Shown: positions 54,392 to 62,926, numbered from the stretch's first letter. The stretch is DNA of 64,000 bases from Oscillospiraceae bacterium (GCA_016292255.1 JAEEZZ010000025.1:1-64000), one strand, 5' to 3'. Translations and numbers: made by a program. Notes: generated from the sequence alone by a model not told the origin.

Positions 54392-54994
54392 TTATTGCAG
54401 ATCCTCGCCGCGGAAGTACTTGCCCAGGGGCTTGTAGAGCAGCAGCACCACGATGACGGACAGGATCATCTCGCCCAGCATATACCAGCCGTTGTAGAGC
54501 ATGGAGTAGATCCAGGGATTGGTCATGGTCATGCCCATGAACTCATCCGGCATCCACACGCCCCAGATCCATGCGCCGGAAACCAGGTGGCACAGGAAGC
54601 GCAGGGTGAAGGTGACGATCACGCCGACCACAACGGCGGTAGGCTTGCTGGTATCCCGGAAGACCTTATTGAAAATACCGGACAGGCCCAGGACCGTGTA
54701 GGCCACCACGTAGTCCAGCATCACAATGCCCGCGGCCATCACGAAGGTCTCGCCGTAGGACACGTTTTTCAGACCCAGGACCAGCTGGATCAGACTGTAG
54801 GCAAAGGACGTGGCAAGGCCCCAGCCGATGCCGTGCCGGTGGGAAATCAGGATGATGGGGAGCATACTGCAGATGGTCAGACCGCCGCCGAAGGGCAGCT
54901 CGATCTCGAACAGGCTCAGCACCGTGGCAATGGCCACCATCAGGGCGCACTCGACGAATTTACGCATGGGGAAGCGTTTGTTTTGGGTACTCAT
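54392..54994 (-). CDS. thiT: Thiamine transporter ThiT (ECF S component)
   Basis: Substrate-binding membrane subunit for thiamine uptake, working with the ECF energising module encoded elsewhere. The 200-residue product has six membrane segments and ThiT features: MVAIATVLSLFEIELPFGGGLTICSMLPIILISHRHG (about 17-53) and FRDTSKPTAVVVGVIVTFTLRFLCHLVSGAWIWG (about 115-148). Start 54994 follows AGAGGAGACAG. A TPP riboswitch with a terminator-type platform lies directly upstream and fits this function. The DUF3810 and phosphoesterase genes follow on the same strand. Confidence 0.94.
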   Translation of the reverse strand: MSTQNKRFPMRKFVECALMVAIATVLSLFEIELPFGGGLTICSMLPIILISHRHGIGWGLATSFAYSLIQLVLGLKNVSYGETFVMAAGIVMLDYVVAYTVLGLSGIFNKVFRDTSKPTAVVVGVIVTFTLRFLCHLVSGAWIWGVWMPDEFMGMTMTNPWIYSMLYNGWYMLGEMILSVIVVLLLYKPLGKYFRGEDLQ

Positions 54995-55013
54995 GTTTCT
55001 GTCTCCTCTGTTT

Positions 55014-55044
55014 AATAAAAATCCCGACGAACGCACGCCGCCGG
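55014..55044 (-). terminator. Expression-platform terminator of the TPP riboswitch
   Basis: On the minus strand CCGGCG (55044-55039) pairs with CGTCGGG (55029-55023), followed by ATTTTTATT. It lies between the aptamer and the thiT start, as expected for TPP-dependent termination. Confidence 0.6.
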
Positions 55045-55062
55045 AATTCAAAGGAGCAGACA

Positions 55063-55152
55063 CCCTTTTCCTACGACGGTATGATCCGTATCAGGTTCAC
55101 GGGTGAGAGCGCCATTCTCGCTCAGTCTCAGCCGGATCGGTCCGACTCCCCG
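55063..55152 (-). promoter_or_regulatory. TPP riboswitch (THI box)
   Basis: On the minus strand the sequence contains CGGGGAGTCGG, GGCTGAGACTGAG, ACCCGTGAACCTGATACGG and CGTAGGAAAAGGG. These are the CTGAGA and ACCTGATxxxG...CGxAGGxAA signatures of the TPP aptamer. Confidence 0.95.
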
Positions 55153-55164
55153 AAGAGCGTCCAT

Positions 55165-55193
55165 ATTGTACCGCGAAAGTGCGGAAAAGTCAA
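55165..55193 (-). promoter_or_regulatory. Promoter of the TPP riboswitch-thiT operon
   Basis: TTGACT (55193-55188) and TACAAT (55170-55165) on the minus strand, 17 bp apart; the start falls just ahead of the aptamer. Confidence 0.85.
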
Positions 55194-55210
55194 GTGGGAG
55201 ACGCGGGGTA

Positions 55211-55319
55211 TTTTGCATTTGCGCCGGCGGCCGGGGTGCATCCCGTGGCGCACCGGTGTGCGCCGCTACCGCCCCGTTCCCTCATTTTGCATTTTGCATT
55301 TTGCATTCGCGCCGGCGGC
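55211..55319. repeat. Palindrome plus ATTTTGC array between 21-bp direct repeats
   Basis: TTTTGCATTTGCGCCGGCGG (from 55211) recurs with one mismatch from 55299. Between the copies lie the palindrome GTGGCGCACCGGTGTGCGCC with GCTAC (55245-55269) and a tandem CATTTTG array (55283-55309). The palindrome supplies the stop codon of the minus-strand gene, and the array encodes its C-terminal tail. Confidence 0.75.
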
Positions 55320-56093
55320 TGCGGTCAGCAGCATGGCGCACAGGCAGAAGGCGCTGATGAGCATGGCCCCGTTGACCAGCGCCTCGAAGCGGCGCATGAC
55401 CCCCAGCACAGACACGCCCCGGGCCAGGGTGCGGAAGGCCGCGGGCTCCCCCGCCAGCGCTGGGGAGAGGATCCCGCCTGTAACAGCAGACGCCCCCGCA
55501 GCCAGCAGAGCCGCGGCCCACCAGGGCCAGCAGGGCATTCTTTGATCCTCCCCCAGGGCTCCCCGCAGGCAGAGCCCGGCCCCGGGCAAGGTCAGGGCGG
55601 CCCAGACCCGCAGCGCGTCTGTGGGCGCGCCCGGGCCGGGCCGCAGCCACGGCACATGGATCTGGGGCAGGCTGAACAGCAGCACGATCCCGTAGAGCCC
55701 GCCGCTGACCCAGAGCAGGATCCCCGCGCATCGGCCTGCGGCGGCAGGGCCGAGCCGGGCCGCCCAGGCCGCCAGCAGAAACAGCAGCAGCGCCGCCAAC
55801 AGGTTTCCCGCCGTCTCCGGGAAGGCAAAGCTCCCCGCCCAGGCCGCGGCTGCCGCCCCGGCCACCAGCAGCGGCGTCAGACCGGCAAGCCAGCGGGGCC
55901 CTGCCCCGGCCGCCGGGCCCCGCCGATTCAGCAGCAGCGTCAGGCCGGAGAGGGTCAGGGCAGCCGCGACGCCCCCCGCCAGCGTCCACAGCCAATGGAT
56001 CCGGCAGCAGTACTGAAACACCGGGACGCCTGCGGCGCTCAGCGCCAGCGCCCCCAGCTGCCGGGCGGAGATCCGATCCCGCCGCTTATCCAT
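55266..56093 (-). CDS. Probable truncated GerAB-like spore germination permease
   Basis: The 275-residue, very hydrophobic protein has about 7-8 membrane segments. The start KRRDRISARQLGALALSAAG resembles the ISxRQL beginning of GerAB-type permeases, and RRFEALVNGAMLISAFCLCAMLL resembles their late membrane segment. It is shorter than GerAB (about 360), and the last residues AKCKMQNEGTGR are encoded by repeat DNA, which also provides the stop codon. It may thus be a decayed germination gene. It overlaps the upstream gene by 8 bp. Family assignment is by eye and tentative. Confidence 0.5.
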   Translation of the reverse strand: MDKRRDRISARQLGALALSAAGVPVFQYCCRIHWLWTLAGGVAAALTLSGLTLLLNRRGPAAGAGPRWLAGLTPLLVAGAAAAAWAGSFAFPETAGNLLAALLLFLLAAWAARLGPAAAGRCAGILLWVSGGLYGIVLLFSLPQIHVPWLRPGPGAPTDALRVWAALTLPGAGLCLRGALGEDQRMPCWPWWAAALLAAGASAVTGGILSPALAGEPAAFRTLARGVSVLGVMRRFEALVNGAMLISAFCLCAMLLTAAAGANAKCKMQNEGTGR

Positions 56094-56577
56094 CGACCCG
56101 GAAGCCGCCGTCCGCCGCGTGGATCACCGGAATGGCAGGGCGCTGCCCCAGGGCCAGGGCCGCCCGCACGTCCAGGATGGTCACGTCGGAGGGGTGCGCG
56201 TCCAGATAGGCCCCCAGGGCCTCCGCATCCGGCGCAGGCTCCGGCGTCAGATAGATCCCCGCCGCGGGGCGGAACTCCGTCTCCTCCGCCACGGCCTCCA
56301 CCGCGCCCTCGGCAGGCTCCGTGATAATCACCTGCTCCGCGGTGGGGAGAAACACCTGGCCGCTGACCTCCTCCCGCAGCCGATCCAGCGCCTGCCGCAG
56401 GGTATCGCCCACCGCACGCACGCCGGAGCCGATGTCCACCACGTATTCTTCTCCCGCCTTGGTGACGATCACCGTCTTCACGGGCAGCAGCTTCGAGGCG
56501 TCCACGGCCCGGAAGGGCAGCAGCCCCATGGCCGTGAGCACCCCTGCCGCAAGCAGGACAAATAACAGCTTTTTCAT
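56086..56577 (-). CDS. Exported protein, possibly GerAC N-terminal-like
   Basis: The 163-residue product has a signal peptide (KKLLFVLLAAGVLTAMGLLPF) and a single domain. The stretch VKTVIVTKAGEEYVVDIGSGVRAVGDTLRQALDRLREEVSGQVFLPTAEQVIITE (about residues 33-88) resembles the first domain of GerAC-type lipoproteins, which have a VxGID strand followed by AL..L..S.....FLGH.EVLVIGE. It lacks a lipobox and the rest of GerAC (about 370 residues). With the overlapping GerAB-like gene it may form a reduced germination pair. I do not recognise it firmly. The start follows AACGGAGGAAACG. Confidence 0.5.
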   Translation of the reverse strand: MKKLLFVLLAAGVLTAMGLLPFRAVDASKLLPVKTVIVTKAGEEYVVDIGSGVRAVGDTLRQALDRLREEVSGQVFLPTAEQVIITEPAEGAVEAVAEETEFRPAAGIYLTPEPAPDAEALGAYLDAHPSDVTILDVRAALALGQRPAIPVIHAADGGFRVDG

Positions 56578-56950
56578 GGTCGTTTCCTCCGTTTTTCCAG
56601 GTTTCTATCGGCATTTTGCACGTTTTTCAAAAAAATATTCCGGCCAGCGCCGCGGAACCGGCCCGACGCGCCGCCAAGGCAAAGGATCGGTATATCTGCC
56701 AATTTTGTATCGTTTTCCCCCTATATCTTGTGCCGGATGCACAAAAATTTCAATTTGTAACCGTTCTGTTCCCGTCTTTTTATGTGTCGATATTCTGAAT
56801 TTTGTTGGTTTTTTCACGGTTTTTTCAAATGAATTTCAAAAAAATACTTGCAAAATCAAAATAATCGTGCTAAAATGGTTACGAAATGATACCAAATGGT
56901 TCGTTTTTTCTTTTGCTTCCCCATCGTCCAAACCAGAAAGTGAGGGTTCT
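56578..56950. other. AT-rich divergent intergenic region
   Basis: This 373-bp gap has no plausible gene or RNA that I can recognise. It holds the promoter of the plus-strand SLH gene at 56849-56877. The promoter of the minus-strand germination-like pair should also be here, but no convincing match was found. Confidence 0.5.
56849..56877 (+). promoter_or_regulatory. Promoter of SLH gene 56951
   Basis: TTGCAA (56849-56854) and TAAAAT (56872-56877), 17 bp apart. Confidence 0.8.
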
Positions 56951-58285
56951 ATGACGAAAAAAATCATCGCTGTGCTGCTTGTGTTCTGTCTGTGCGCGAG
57001 CCTGGTCCCCATGGTCAGCTCCGAAGAGCCCACCCTGCAAAACAGCGTCGACCTGGATCAGCTGGTGGAACACGGGATCGCCCTGTGCCGGGCCCTGGAA
57101 TCCGGCGGAAGCTATGACAGCGTCGTCAACACCAGCCTCGGCTGTGTGGGTATGGGCATTTTGGGCTGGATCAATTCCGCCGCGCTGCAGCTGCTGCGCT
57201 GGTGCGGTACCGAGTCCAAAGGCGGCGACCCCGAATACTGCAGATCCATTTTGGGCGACGATCTCTTCAACGAGGTCATGAACGCCCCCATCCCCTCTTG
57301 GAATGCCGACGACCTGATGCCCTCCTGGGGCTATTGGGGCAGCCGGATCTTCAACGAGCAGGAGCTGGCCGCTGCCAGAACGCTGCTCGGCTCCGAGCTG
57401 GGCATTCGCGTGCAGAACAATCTGGCACGCCTGTACATCACTCGCCAGGCCCAGCACGGCTGGGACGCCGGCGTCCGGACGGAAGCCGGTCTGCTCTACT
57501 ACTGCTCCGCAGAAAACCACTACGGATCCGGCGGCGTCAAGAGCTTTATGCGGGCTGTCCGGAACGCCCTCGGCTTAGAGGAAGACGATCTGATCCTCTC
57601 CCTGGATCAGTTCCACCAGGGCACTGAGCTGGCCGCCGCGGCCGGTGAGGTGAACACCCTTGCCTACCGCAGAAAGGTCTACAAGTACCTGACCGAGACC
57701 CTGGGCCTCTCCTCCGGACCGGACACCGATGTGGTCATCCCCTTTACCGATCTGCCCGATCCCGATCACTGGGCCTATGACGCGATCGTCTGGGCCTACA
57801 CCAACGGCATCACCGCCGGCACCTCTCCCACCACCTTCTCCCCCGACGGGACTCTGACCCGCGCCCAGGCCATGACCTTCCTTTGGGCCATCGCCGGAAA
57901 GCCGGAGGCCTACAACAAGGTCAACCCCTTCGAGGACGTCCACGAGGGCGATTGGTTCTACTCCGCTGTGCTTTGGGCCGTGGAGATGGGATACACCGCC
58001 GGCACCTCTCCCACCACCTTCTCCCCCGACCGGGAGGTCACCACCGGCGAGATGCTCACCTTCCTGTGGGCGTTTACGGGCCGCTTCGATTACGGCGTCA
58101 ATGACAATCCGTTCTCCGATATCTCCGAGGGCGACTATTTCTACCGCGCCGTGCTCTGGGCCTATTACTCCGGGATCCTTGTGGGCAACGAGGGAAGCGG
58201 CGACCAGCTGCTCCCGGAAACGCCCTGCATCCGCGCCTATGTCGTGACCTATCTGTATCGCTACATCATGAGCGAGTTTCACTGA
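56951..58285 (+). CDS. SLH-domain protein with lysozyme-like N-terminal domain (paralogue A)
   Basis: The 444-residue exported protein has a signal peptide (TKKIIAVLLVFCLCASLVPMVSS), an N-terminal helical domain (about 28-250) and three SLH repeats (about 262-444, FTDLPDPDHWAYDAIVWAYTNGITAGTSPTTFSPDG and two more). The N-terminal domain has ALESGGSYDSVVNTSLGCVGMGILGWINSAALQLLRW. This resembles the E-x-N/S-Y-x-S-V...GxLQWHG pattern of muramidase-like domains, with a possible catalytic Glu, but I cannot name the family. The gene at 61622 encodes a paralogue. The start follows GTGAGGG. Confidence 0.85.
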   Translation: MTKKIIAVLLVFCLCASLVPMVSSEEPTLQNSVDLDQLVEHGIALCRALESGGSYDSVVNTSLGCVGMGILGWINSAALQLLRWCGTESKGGDPEYCRSILGDDLFNEVMNAPIPSWNADDLMPSWGYWGSRIFNEQELAAARTLLGSELGIRVQNNLARLYITRQAQHGWDAGVRTEAGLLYYCSAENHYGSGGVKSFMRAVRNALGLEEDDLILSLDQFHQGTELAAAAGEVNTLAYRRKVYKYLTETLGLSSGPDTDVVIPFTDLPDPDHWAYDAIVWAYTNGITAGTSPTTFSPDGTLTRAQAMTFLWAIAGKPEAYNKVNPFEDVHEGDWFYSAVLWAVEMGYTAGTSPTTFSPDREVTTGEMLTFLWAFTGRFDYGVNDNPFSDISEGDYFYRAVLWAYYSGILVGNEGSGDQLLPETPCIRAYVVTYLYRYIMSEFH

Positions 58286-58305
58286 TTCGCCCGCTTCCAC
58301 TTACG

Positions 58306-58339
58306 AAAACCGCCGAATTTGAAGTTCGGCGGTTTTTTT
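58306..58339 (+). terminator. Terminator of SLH gene 56951
   Basis: A 12-bp stem AAAACCGCCGAA/TTCGGCGGTTTT (58306-58317 with 58325-58336) with a T-run. Confidence 0.9.
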
Positions 58340-58340
58340 G

Positions 58341-58369
58341 TTGCAAATTGGGCATTTCTGTACTATAAT
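58341..58369 (+). promoter_or_regulatory. Promoter of MBOAT-DHHW operon
   Basis: TTGCAA (58341-58346) and TATAAT (58364-58369), 17 bp apart, directly after the preceding terminator. Confidence 0.85.
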
Positions 58370-58442
58370 GACGGGAGTATGCTGAGGCGGAACCGCAGCC
58401 CGCTCCGGGCCTGGCTCCGCACCCCCGAAAGGAGGCCCCGCT

Positions 58443-59849
58443 TTGGTCTTTTCCAGTATGTTGTTCGTGCTCCTGTTCTTTACCGCCAATATCATCACCC
58501 AGGCGCTGGTGAGCGATATTCGGAAAAAGAACATCGTCATGCTCTCGTTCTCCCTGGTCTTCTACGCCTGGGCCGGTCTGAGAGGCCTGGTGCTGATGCC
58601 GGTGCTGACCTTCATCTGCTGGCTCTCCGCCCTGCTGATTTCCCGCCGCGAGCGCCGGGAGGACAAAAAACCGATCCTCATCGGATGCGTGGTACTGGTG
58701 CTGGCGTTCCTGGGCTATTTCAAATACACCGGCTTCCTGGCCCGCAATCTGGGGCTGGAGGATCCCGGCATCGTCCTGCCTATCGGCATCAGCTTCTACA
58801 CCTTCCAGCTGCTGTCCTACGTGATCGACGTGTACCGGGGCGACGCGGAGGTCCAGAAAAAATATTGGCTGCTCCTGCTCTACGCAGGTCTGTTCCACCA
58901 GTGCATCGCGGGCCCCATCGTCCGCTACCGGGACGTGAATGAGGACATCCTCCACCGGAAGGTCAAGATGACGGAGCTGAGCCGGGGCATCACCCGCTTC
59001 GCCATCGGCCTGGCTAAGAAGGCCCTGCTGGCCGACGGCTGCCTCCGGCTGGTTGACGGTCTGATCGGCGACCGGGCCGGTCTGGCAGAGCGCCCCGTGC
59101 TGGGCCTCTGGCTGGTGGCCATCGCCTTCACCCTCCGGATCTATCTGGATTTCTCCGCCTACTCCGACATGGCCATCGGCATGGGCCTGATGTGCGGCTT
59201 CCACTACAAGGAGAACTTCAACTACCCCTACGTAGCGGATTCCGTCACGGACTTCTGGCGGCGCTGGCATATCTCCCTGTCCACCTTCTTCCGGGATTAC
59301 GTCTATATCCCCCTGGGGGGCAACCGCTGCTCCAAGAACCGCCACATCTTCAATCTTCTGGTGGTGTGGTTCCTCACCGGTATGTGGCACGGCGCCAGCT
59401 GGAACTATATCTTCTGGGGCCTGTATTACTTCGTCTTCCTGGTGATCGAGAAATACCTGGTGGACATCCGCCGAATCTCCAAGCCCCTGCGCCATGTGCT
59501 CACCTTGCTGATCGTGGTCTTCGGGTGGGTGATCTTCCAGTTTGAAGACAGCGGCGAGCTGTGGACCGTGCTCAAGGGGATGTTCGGTCTGAACGGCAAC
59601 GCCTTCCACGCCACGGGCGCCTGGCTGCTGTTCAAGAACAACATCTTCTTCCTGGCCTTCTGTATCCTGGCGGTGACGCCCGTCGGGAAGTACCTCGGAA
59701 GCATTCTGAAAAACCTGGGCCGCCGCAGCATGGGCTGGCTCCGGGTCTACAACGTCCTGGACACCGCGCTGCCGGTTCTGCTGCTGCTGCTGTCCATAAT
59801 GGCCCTGGCAGGACAGAGCTACAACGCCTTCCTGTACTCCCAGTTCTAA
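58443..59849 (+). CDS. MBOAT-family membrane-bound O-acyltransferase (AlgI/PatA type)
   Basis: The 468-residue membrane protein has about 11 hydrophobic segments. Family blocks include GCVVLVLAFLGYFKYTGFLARNL near residue 78, PIGISFYTFQLLSYVIDVYRG near 113, GLFHQCIAGPIVRY, FWRRWHISLSTFFRDYVYIPLGGNR near 272, and the catalytic histidine in TGMWHGASWNYIFWGLYY near 315. It moves acyl groups across the membrane for transfer to a cell-surface polysaccharide. The start is a TTG at 58443, chosen because GAAAGGAGG is correctly placed and the protein otherwise loses its first membrane helix. It is followed after 13 bp by the DHHW partner. Confidence 0.93.
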   Translation: MVFSSMLFVLLFFTANIITQALVSDIRKKNIVMLSFSLVFYAWAGLRGLVLMPVLTFICWLSALLISRRERREDKKPILIGCVVLVLAFLGYFKYTGFLARNLGLEDPGIVLPIGISFYTFQLLSYVIDVYRGDAEVQKKYWLLLLYAGLFHQCIAGPIVRYRDVNEDILHRKVKMTELSRGITRFAIGLAKKALLADGCLRLVDGLIGDRAGLAERPVLGLWLVAIAFTLRIYLDFSAYSDMAIGMGLMCGFHYKENFNYPYVADSVTDFWRRWHISLSTFFRDYVYIPLGGNRCSKNRHIFNLLVVWFLTGMWHGASWNYIFWGLYYFVFLVIEKYLVDIRRISKPLRHVLTLLIVVFGWVIFQFEDSGELWTVLKGMFGLNGNAFHATGAWLLFKNNIFFLAFCILAVTPVGKYLGSILKNLGRRSMGWLRVYNVLDTALPVLLLLLSIMALAGQSYNAFLYSQF

Positions 59850-59862
59850 GAAAGGAGTGCCT

Positions 59863-61407
59863 ATGAAACCCACAAAACAGGAATTTCAATCGTCCCGCTA
59901 CCTTGCCATTCAAATCAAGCAATTTCTGTTCCTCGGCTTTCTGGTGGTCTTCGGTCTGATCGGGCTGAGCCCCTTCCGCCCCTTCTACTCCGAGGTGGAA
60001 AAGCGGGATCTGAAGAAGCTTCCCACGCTGAGTCTGAAGGGGCTCTGGTACGGCGACTTCTTCTCCAACGACTATGACACCGGCAGCAGCGAGGAATCGG
60101 AAAACGAGAAATCGGAGGACAAGAAATCGGAGAAGGAGGAAACCAGCATCTCCGCCTGGTACTCCGACACCTATCCTCTGCGGGAGCTGCTGATCAGCAT
60201 GAATGCCAAGACGCAGTCCCTCTACGGCTTCCGGGGAGAGCAGATGCTCAACGAAGGAAAGGCCGACGAGATCCCCGAGGGTACTGTGGATCTGGAGGCT
60301 CTGGCCGCCCAGGCGGGCAAAACCACCACGGAGCCCGCCGCGCCCCCCGCCAGCTCCAAGCCCGCTCAGCCCGCCGAGACCAACAACGGCGGCACCCCCG
60401 TCAACACGGAGCCCAGCGTCCCCGCCACCACGGAGTACGACGGCCACGGGGCCGCGGACGTGGATCAGGATCTGGTGCAGGCCGGTTCCATCTATATTGC
60501 CAACGGCGCGGGCTACGGCGTCTACTATTTCAGCGAGGCCAACTCCGCCAAGTACTGCCTGCTGGTAAACAAGCTGGCCGAGAATCTGAAGGGCAAGGCC
60601 CAGCTCTACTCCATGCTCTGCCCCATCTCCGCAGGCGTGATGCTCTCCGAGCGGGTACAGGAATCCATCGGCTGCTCCGACGAGGCCAAGGCCGCCGACT
60701 GGTTCTACCGGAACATGGATCCCTCCGTGAAGACCGTCGCCATGGTCAACGCCCTGCGGGCCCACAACGACGAGTATATCTTCTTCCGCACCGACCACCA
60801 CTGGACCGCCCTGGGCGCCTACTACGCCTACCGGGAGTGGTGCAAGGTCAAGGGCGTGACGCCCCATGAGCTCTCCTACTTTGAGGACACCTACACCTTT
60901 GAGGGCTTCCTGGGCACCTTCTACAGCAACTCCGACCAGAATCCCTCTCTGGCCGCCAACCCGGACACGGTGATCGCCTACGTGCCCAAAGGCACCAACA
61001 CCATGACCATGTACAGCGACTACAACAGCGACGTATACAACGAATACACCTGGCGGATCATCTACGACGTCTCCAACTACCCGGACGGCGGACTCTACGG
61101 CACCTTCGCGGGCGGCGACCAGCCCTACAACTACGCCCACAACGAGGAGATCACCGACGGCTCCTCGGTGCTGGTGGTGAAGGACTCCTACGCCAACGCC
61201 TTCATTCCCTTCCTGATCGACCATTACGAGTACGTCTACTGGATCGACTTCCGCAACTACAAGAAGTGGTGCAGGCAGGAGGGCTACGACTGTGGCATCT
61301 CCAGCCTGGTAGAGCGGAAGGGGATCCAGGACGTGATCCTCTGCCAGAACATTTCCATCGTCTCGTCCTCCTCCGCACTGGAGGTCATGGAGGACATTTT
61401 CCGCTGA
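59863..61407 (+). CDS. DHHW-family protein (AlgX/PatB-like SGNH acyltransferase partner)
   Basis: The 514-residue product has one N-terminal membrane anchor (KQFLFLGFLVVFGLIGLSPF, about residues 20-40), a charged linker rich in Ser/Glu/Lys (about 75-95), a Pro/Ala/Thr-rich segment (about 155-195), and an extracytoplasmic catalytic domain. The signature RTDHHWTALGAYYAY near residue 309 and the late block VLVVKDSYANAFIPFL near 437, with its serine, match the SGNH-like catalytic set of DHHW/AlgX proteins. Such proteins accept acyl groups from the MBOAT partner and attach them to a polysaccharide. Start 59863 follows AAGAAAGGAG. Confidence 0.92.
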   Translation: MKPTKQEFQSSRYLAIQIKQFLFLGFLVVFGLIGLSPFRPFYSEVEKRDLKKLPTLSLKGLWYGDFFSNDYDTGSSEESENEKSEDKKSEKEETSISAWYSDTYPLRELLISMNAKTQSLYGFRGEQMLNEGKADEIPEGTVDLEALAAQAGKTTTEPAAPPASSKPAQPAETNNGGTPVNTEPSVPATTEYDGHGAADVDQDLVQAGSIYIANGAGYGVYYFSEANSAKYCLLVNKLAENLKGKAQLYSMLCPISAGVMLSERVQESIGCSDEAKAADWFYRNMDPSVKTVAMVNALRAHNDEYIFFRTDHHWTALGAYYAYREWCKVKGVTPHELSYFEDTYTFEGFLGTFYSNSDQNPSLAANPDTVIAYVPKGTNTMTMYSDYNSDVYNEYTWRIIYDVSNYPDGGLYGTFAGGDQPYNYAHNEEITDGSSVLVVKDSYANAFIPFLIDHYEYVYWIDFRNYKKWCRQEGYDCGISSLVERKGIQDVILCQNISIVSSSSALEVMEDIFR

Positions 61408-61435
61408 ACGCACAGCACCATCGCATCTGCTGTCG

Positions 61436-61471
61436 AAGGGCGCCGCTCCCTGTGGGAGCGACGCCCTTTTT
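61436..61471 (+). terminator. Terminator of MBOAT-DHHW operon
   Basis: AAGGGCGCCGCTCCC pairs with GGGAGCGACGCCCTTT (one mismatch), followed by TTTTTGCG. Confidence 0.88.
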
Positions 61472-61516
61472 GCGTTTTCCGGCCGAAGCCTGCCGAATCA
61501 TTTGGAACGACTTTGC

Positions 61517-61545
61517 TTGCGTCCGGCCCCGCCGCATGGTAAGAT
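61517..61545 (+). promoter_or_regulatory. Promoter of SLH gene 61622
   Basis: TTGCGT (61517-61522) and TAAGAT (61540-61545), 17 bp apart. Confidence 0.65.
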
Positions 61546-61621
61546 GTTCTCGAAATAAAAACCGGTTTTGTTTCGCATACGAACGCTCCAACTTTGCACA
61601 TTTCAAGAAAGCGAGGTTTCT

Positions 61622-62926
61622 ATGAAGCAAAAAATCATCGCCGTTCTGATCACCATATGCCTCTGCGCTGCACTGACGCCGGACGCCCGCGCGGAACAGT
61701 CCTCCCTGGAAAACAGCGTCAACCTGGATCAGCTGGTAGCCCACGGAATGCAGATCTACCTGGAGCTGGAGGGCAATTACGACTCCGTCAGGCCAAAGGA
61801 CTCCAACGCCCTGAGCATCGGCTTCCTGCAATGGCACGGCGTGTCCGCGCTGAATCTGATGAAGCGGATCTGCGAGGCCGTCCCGGCGCAGGCCGTCGAG
61901 ACGCTGGGCTCCGCCCTATACAACGAGATCCTGCAGACCCCGCTCTGGTCGAGTCAAAACGGCTGCGGCTGGAAGAACCGGGTCCTCAGCTCCGCCGAGG
62001 CCGAGGCGGTTCGCACGCTGATCAGCTCCGACGCAGGCATCACCTGTCAGAATCAGTACGCCCGGGAGATGATCCTGGAGGAGGCCGGGCACGGATGGGA
62101 TCGGGGCGTGCGGACGGAAGCCGCCCTGCTCTACTACTGCACAGTGGAGCACCAATACGGCGTGGGCGGCGTGTCCTACTTCATGCAGTACGTCCGCAGC
62201 ACCATGGGGATCACGGAGGCCGACACCATCGACTCTCTGGACGCCTTCCACGGCGCTGTGCTGGAGGCCGCCGATACATATTCCTCCATCCGCAGCTATC
62301 TCGGCGGCCGCAAAAAGGCCTACAATTTCATCGTCAACACCCTGCAGCTGTCCGCAGGCCCGGACAGCGACCCCACGCCCCTTACGGATCTGCCCGCGCC
62401 GGGGCACTGGGCACGGGACGCCATCCTGTGGGCCTGGTGCAGCAGCCCGCAGATCATGGGCGGCAGCTCCGAGACCTGCTTCTCCCCGGACAAGACCGTG
62501 ACCCGGGGGGAAGCCATCACCGTTCTCTGGAAGGCAGCGGGCTGCCCGGAGCCCGTGGGGACGGCGCTCCCCTTTGAGGACGTGGACCCGGACTCCGACT
62601 GCTGCAAACCCGTCCTCTGGGCCGCCGAGAACGGCATCACCTGCGGCACCTCGGCAAGCACCTTCTCGCCGGAGAACGAGGTGCTGCAGGGGGAGATGCT
62701 CACCTTCCTCTGGGCCGCGTTCGGACGGGAAGCGGCGGAGGGGGACCCGGAGTCCTTCGCCGAGCTGACGCCGGATCAGTTCTACTTCCAGCCGGTGCTC
62801 TGGGCCGCGGCAAAGGGCGTCCTGGTGGGCAGCGAGGAGGGGACCCCGGCGCCGATCTGCCCCACGGAGGCTTGCACCCGGGCATATGTTGTGGCCTACC
62901 TCTACCGTCTGTACCGTATGGCATAA
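61622..62926 (+). CDS. SLH-domain protein with lysozyme-like N-terminal domain (paralogue B)
   Basis: The 434-residue exported protein is paralogous to the product at 56951 along its whole length. Both start K-IIAVLI..CLCA signal peptides and share EN/QNSVxLDQLVxHG. Here the N-terminal domain is better preserved: YLELEGNYDSVRPKDSNALSIGFLQWHGVSALNLMKRI, with a Glu in ELEGNY as possible catalytic residue. Also shared are HGWDxGVRTEAxLLYYC and the late TLQLSAGPDSDPTPLTDLPAPGHW linker. Three SLH repeats follow (about residues 258-434), the first being degenerate (CSSPQIMGGSSETCFSPDK). The start follows GAAAGCGAGG. Confidence 0.85.
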   Translation: MKQKIIAVLITICLCAALTPDARAEQSSLENSVNLDQLVAHGMQIYLELEGNYDSVRPKDSNALSIGFLQWHGVSALNLMKRICEAVPAQAVETLGSALYNEILQTPLWSSQNGCGWKNRVLSSAEAEAVRTLISSDAGITCQNQYAREMILEEAGHGWDRGVRTEAALLYYCTVEHQYGVGGVSYFMQYVRSTMGITEADTIDSLDAFHGAVLEAADTYSSIRSYLGGRKKAYNFIVNTLQLSAGPDSDPTPLTDLPAPGHWARDAILWAWCSSPQIMGGSSETCFSPDKTVTRGEAITVLWKAAGCPEPVGTALPFEDVDPDSDCCKPVLWAAENGITCGTSASTFSPENEVLQGEMLTFLWAAFGREAAEGDPESFAELTPDQFYFQPVLWAAAKGVLVGSEEGTPAPICPTEACTRAYVVAYLYRLYRMA

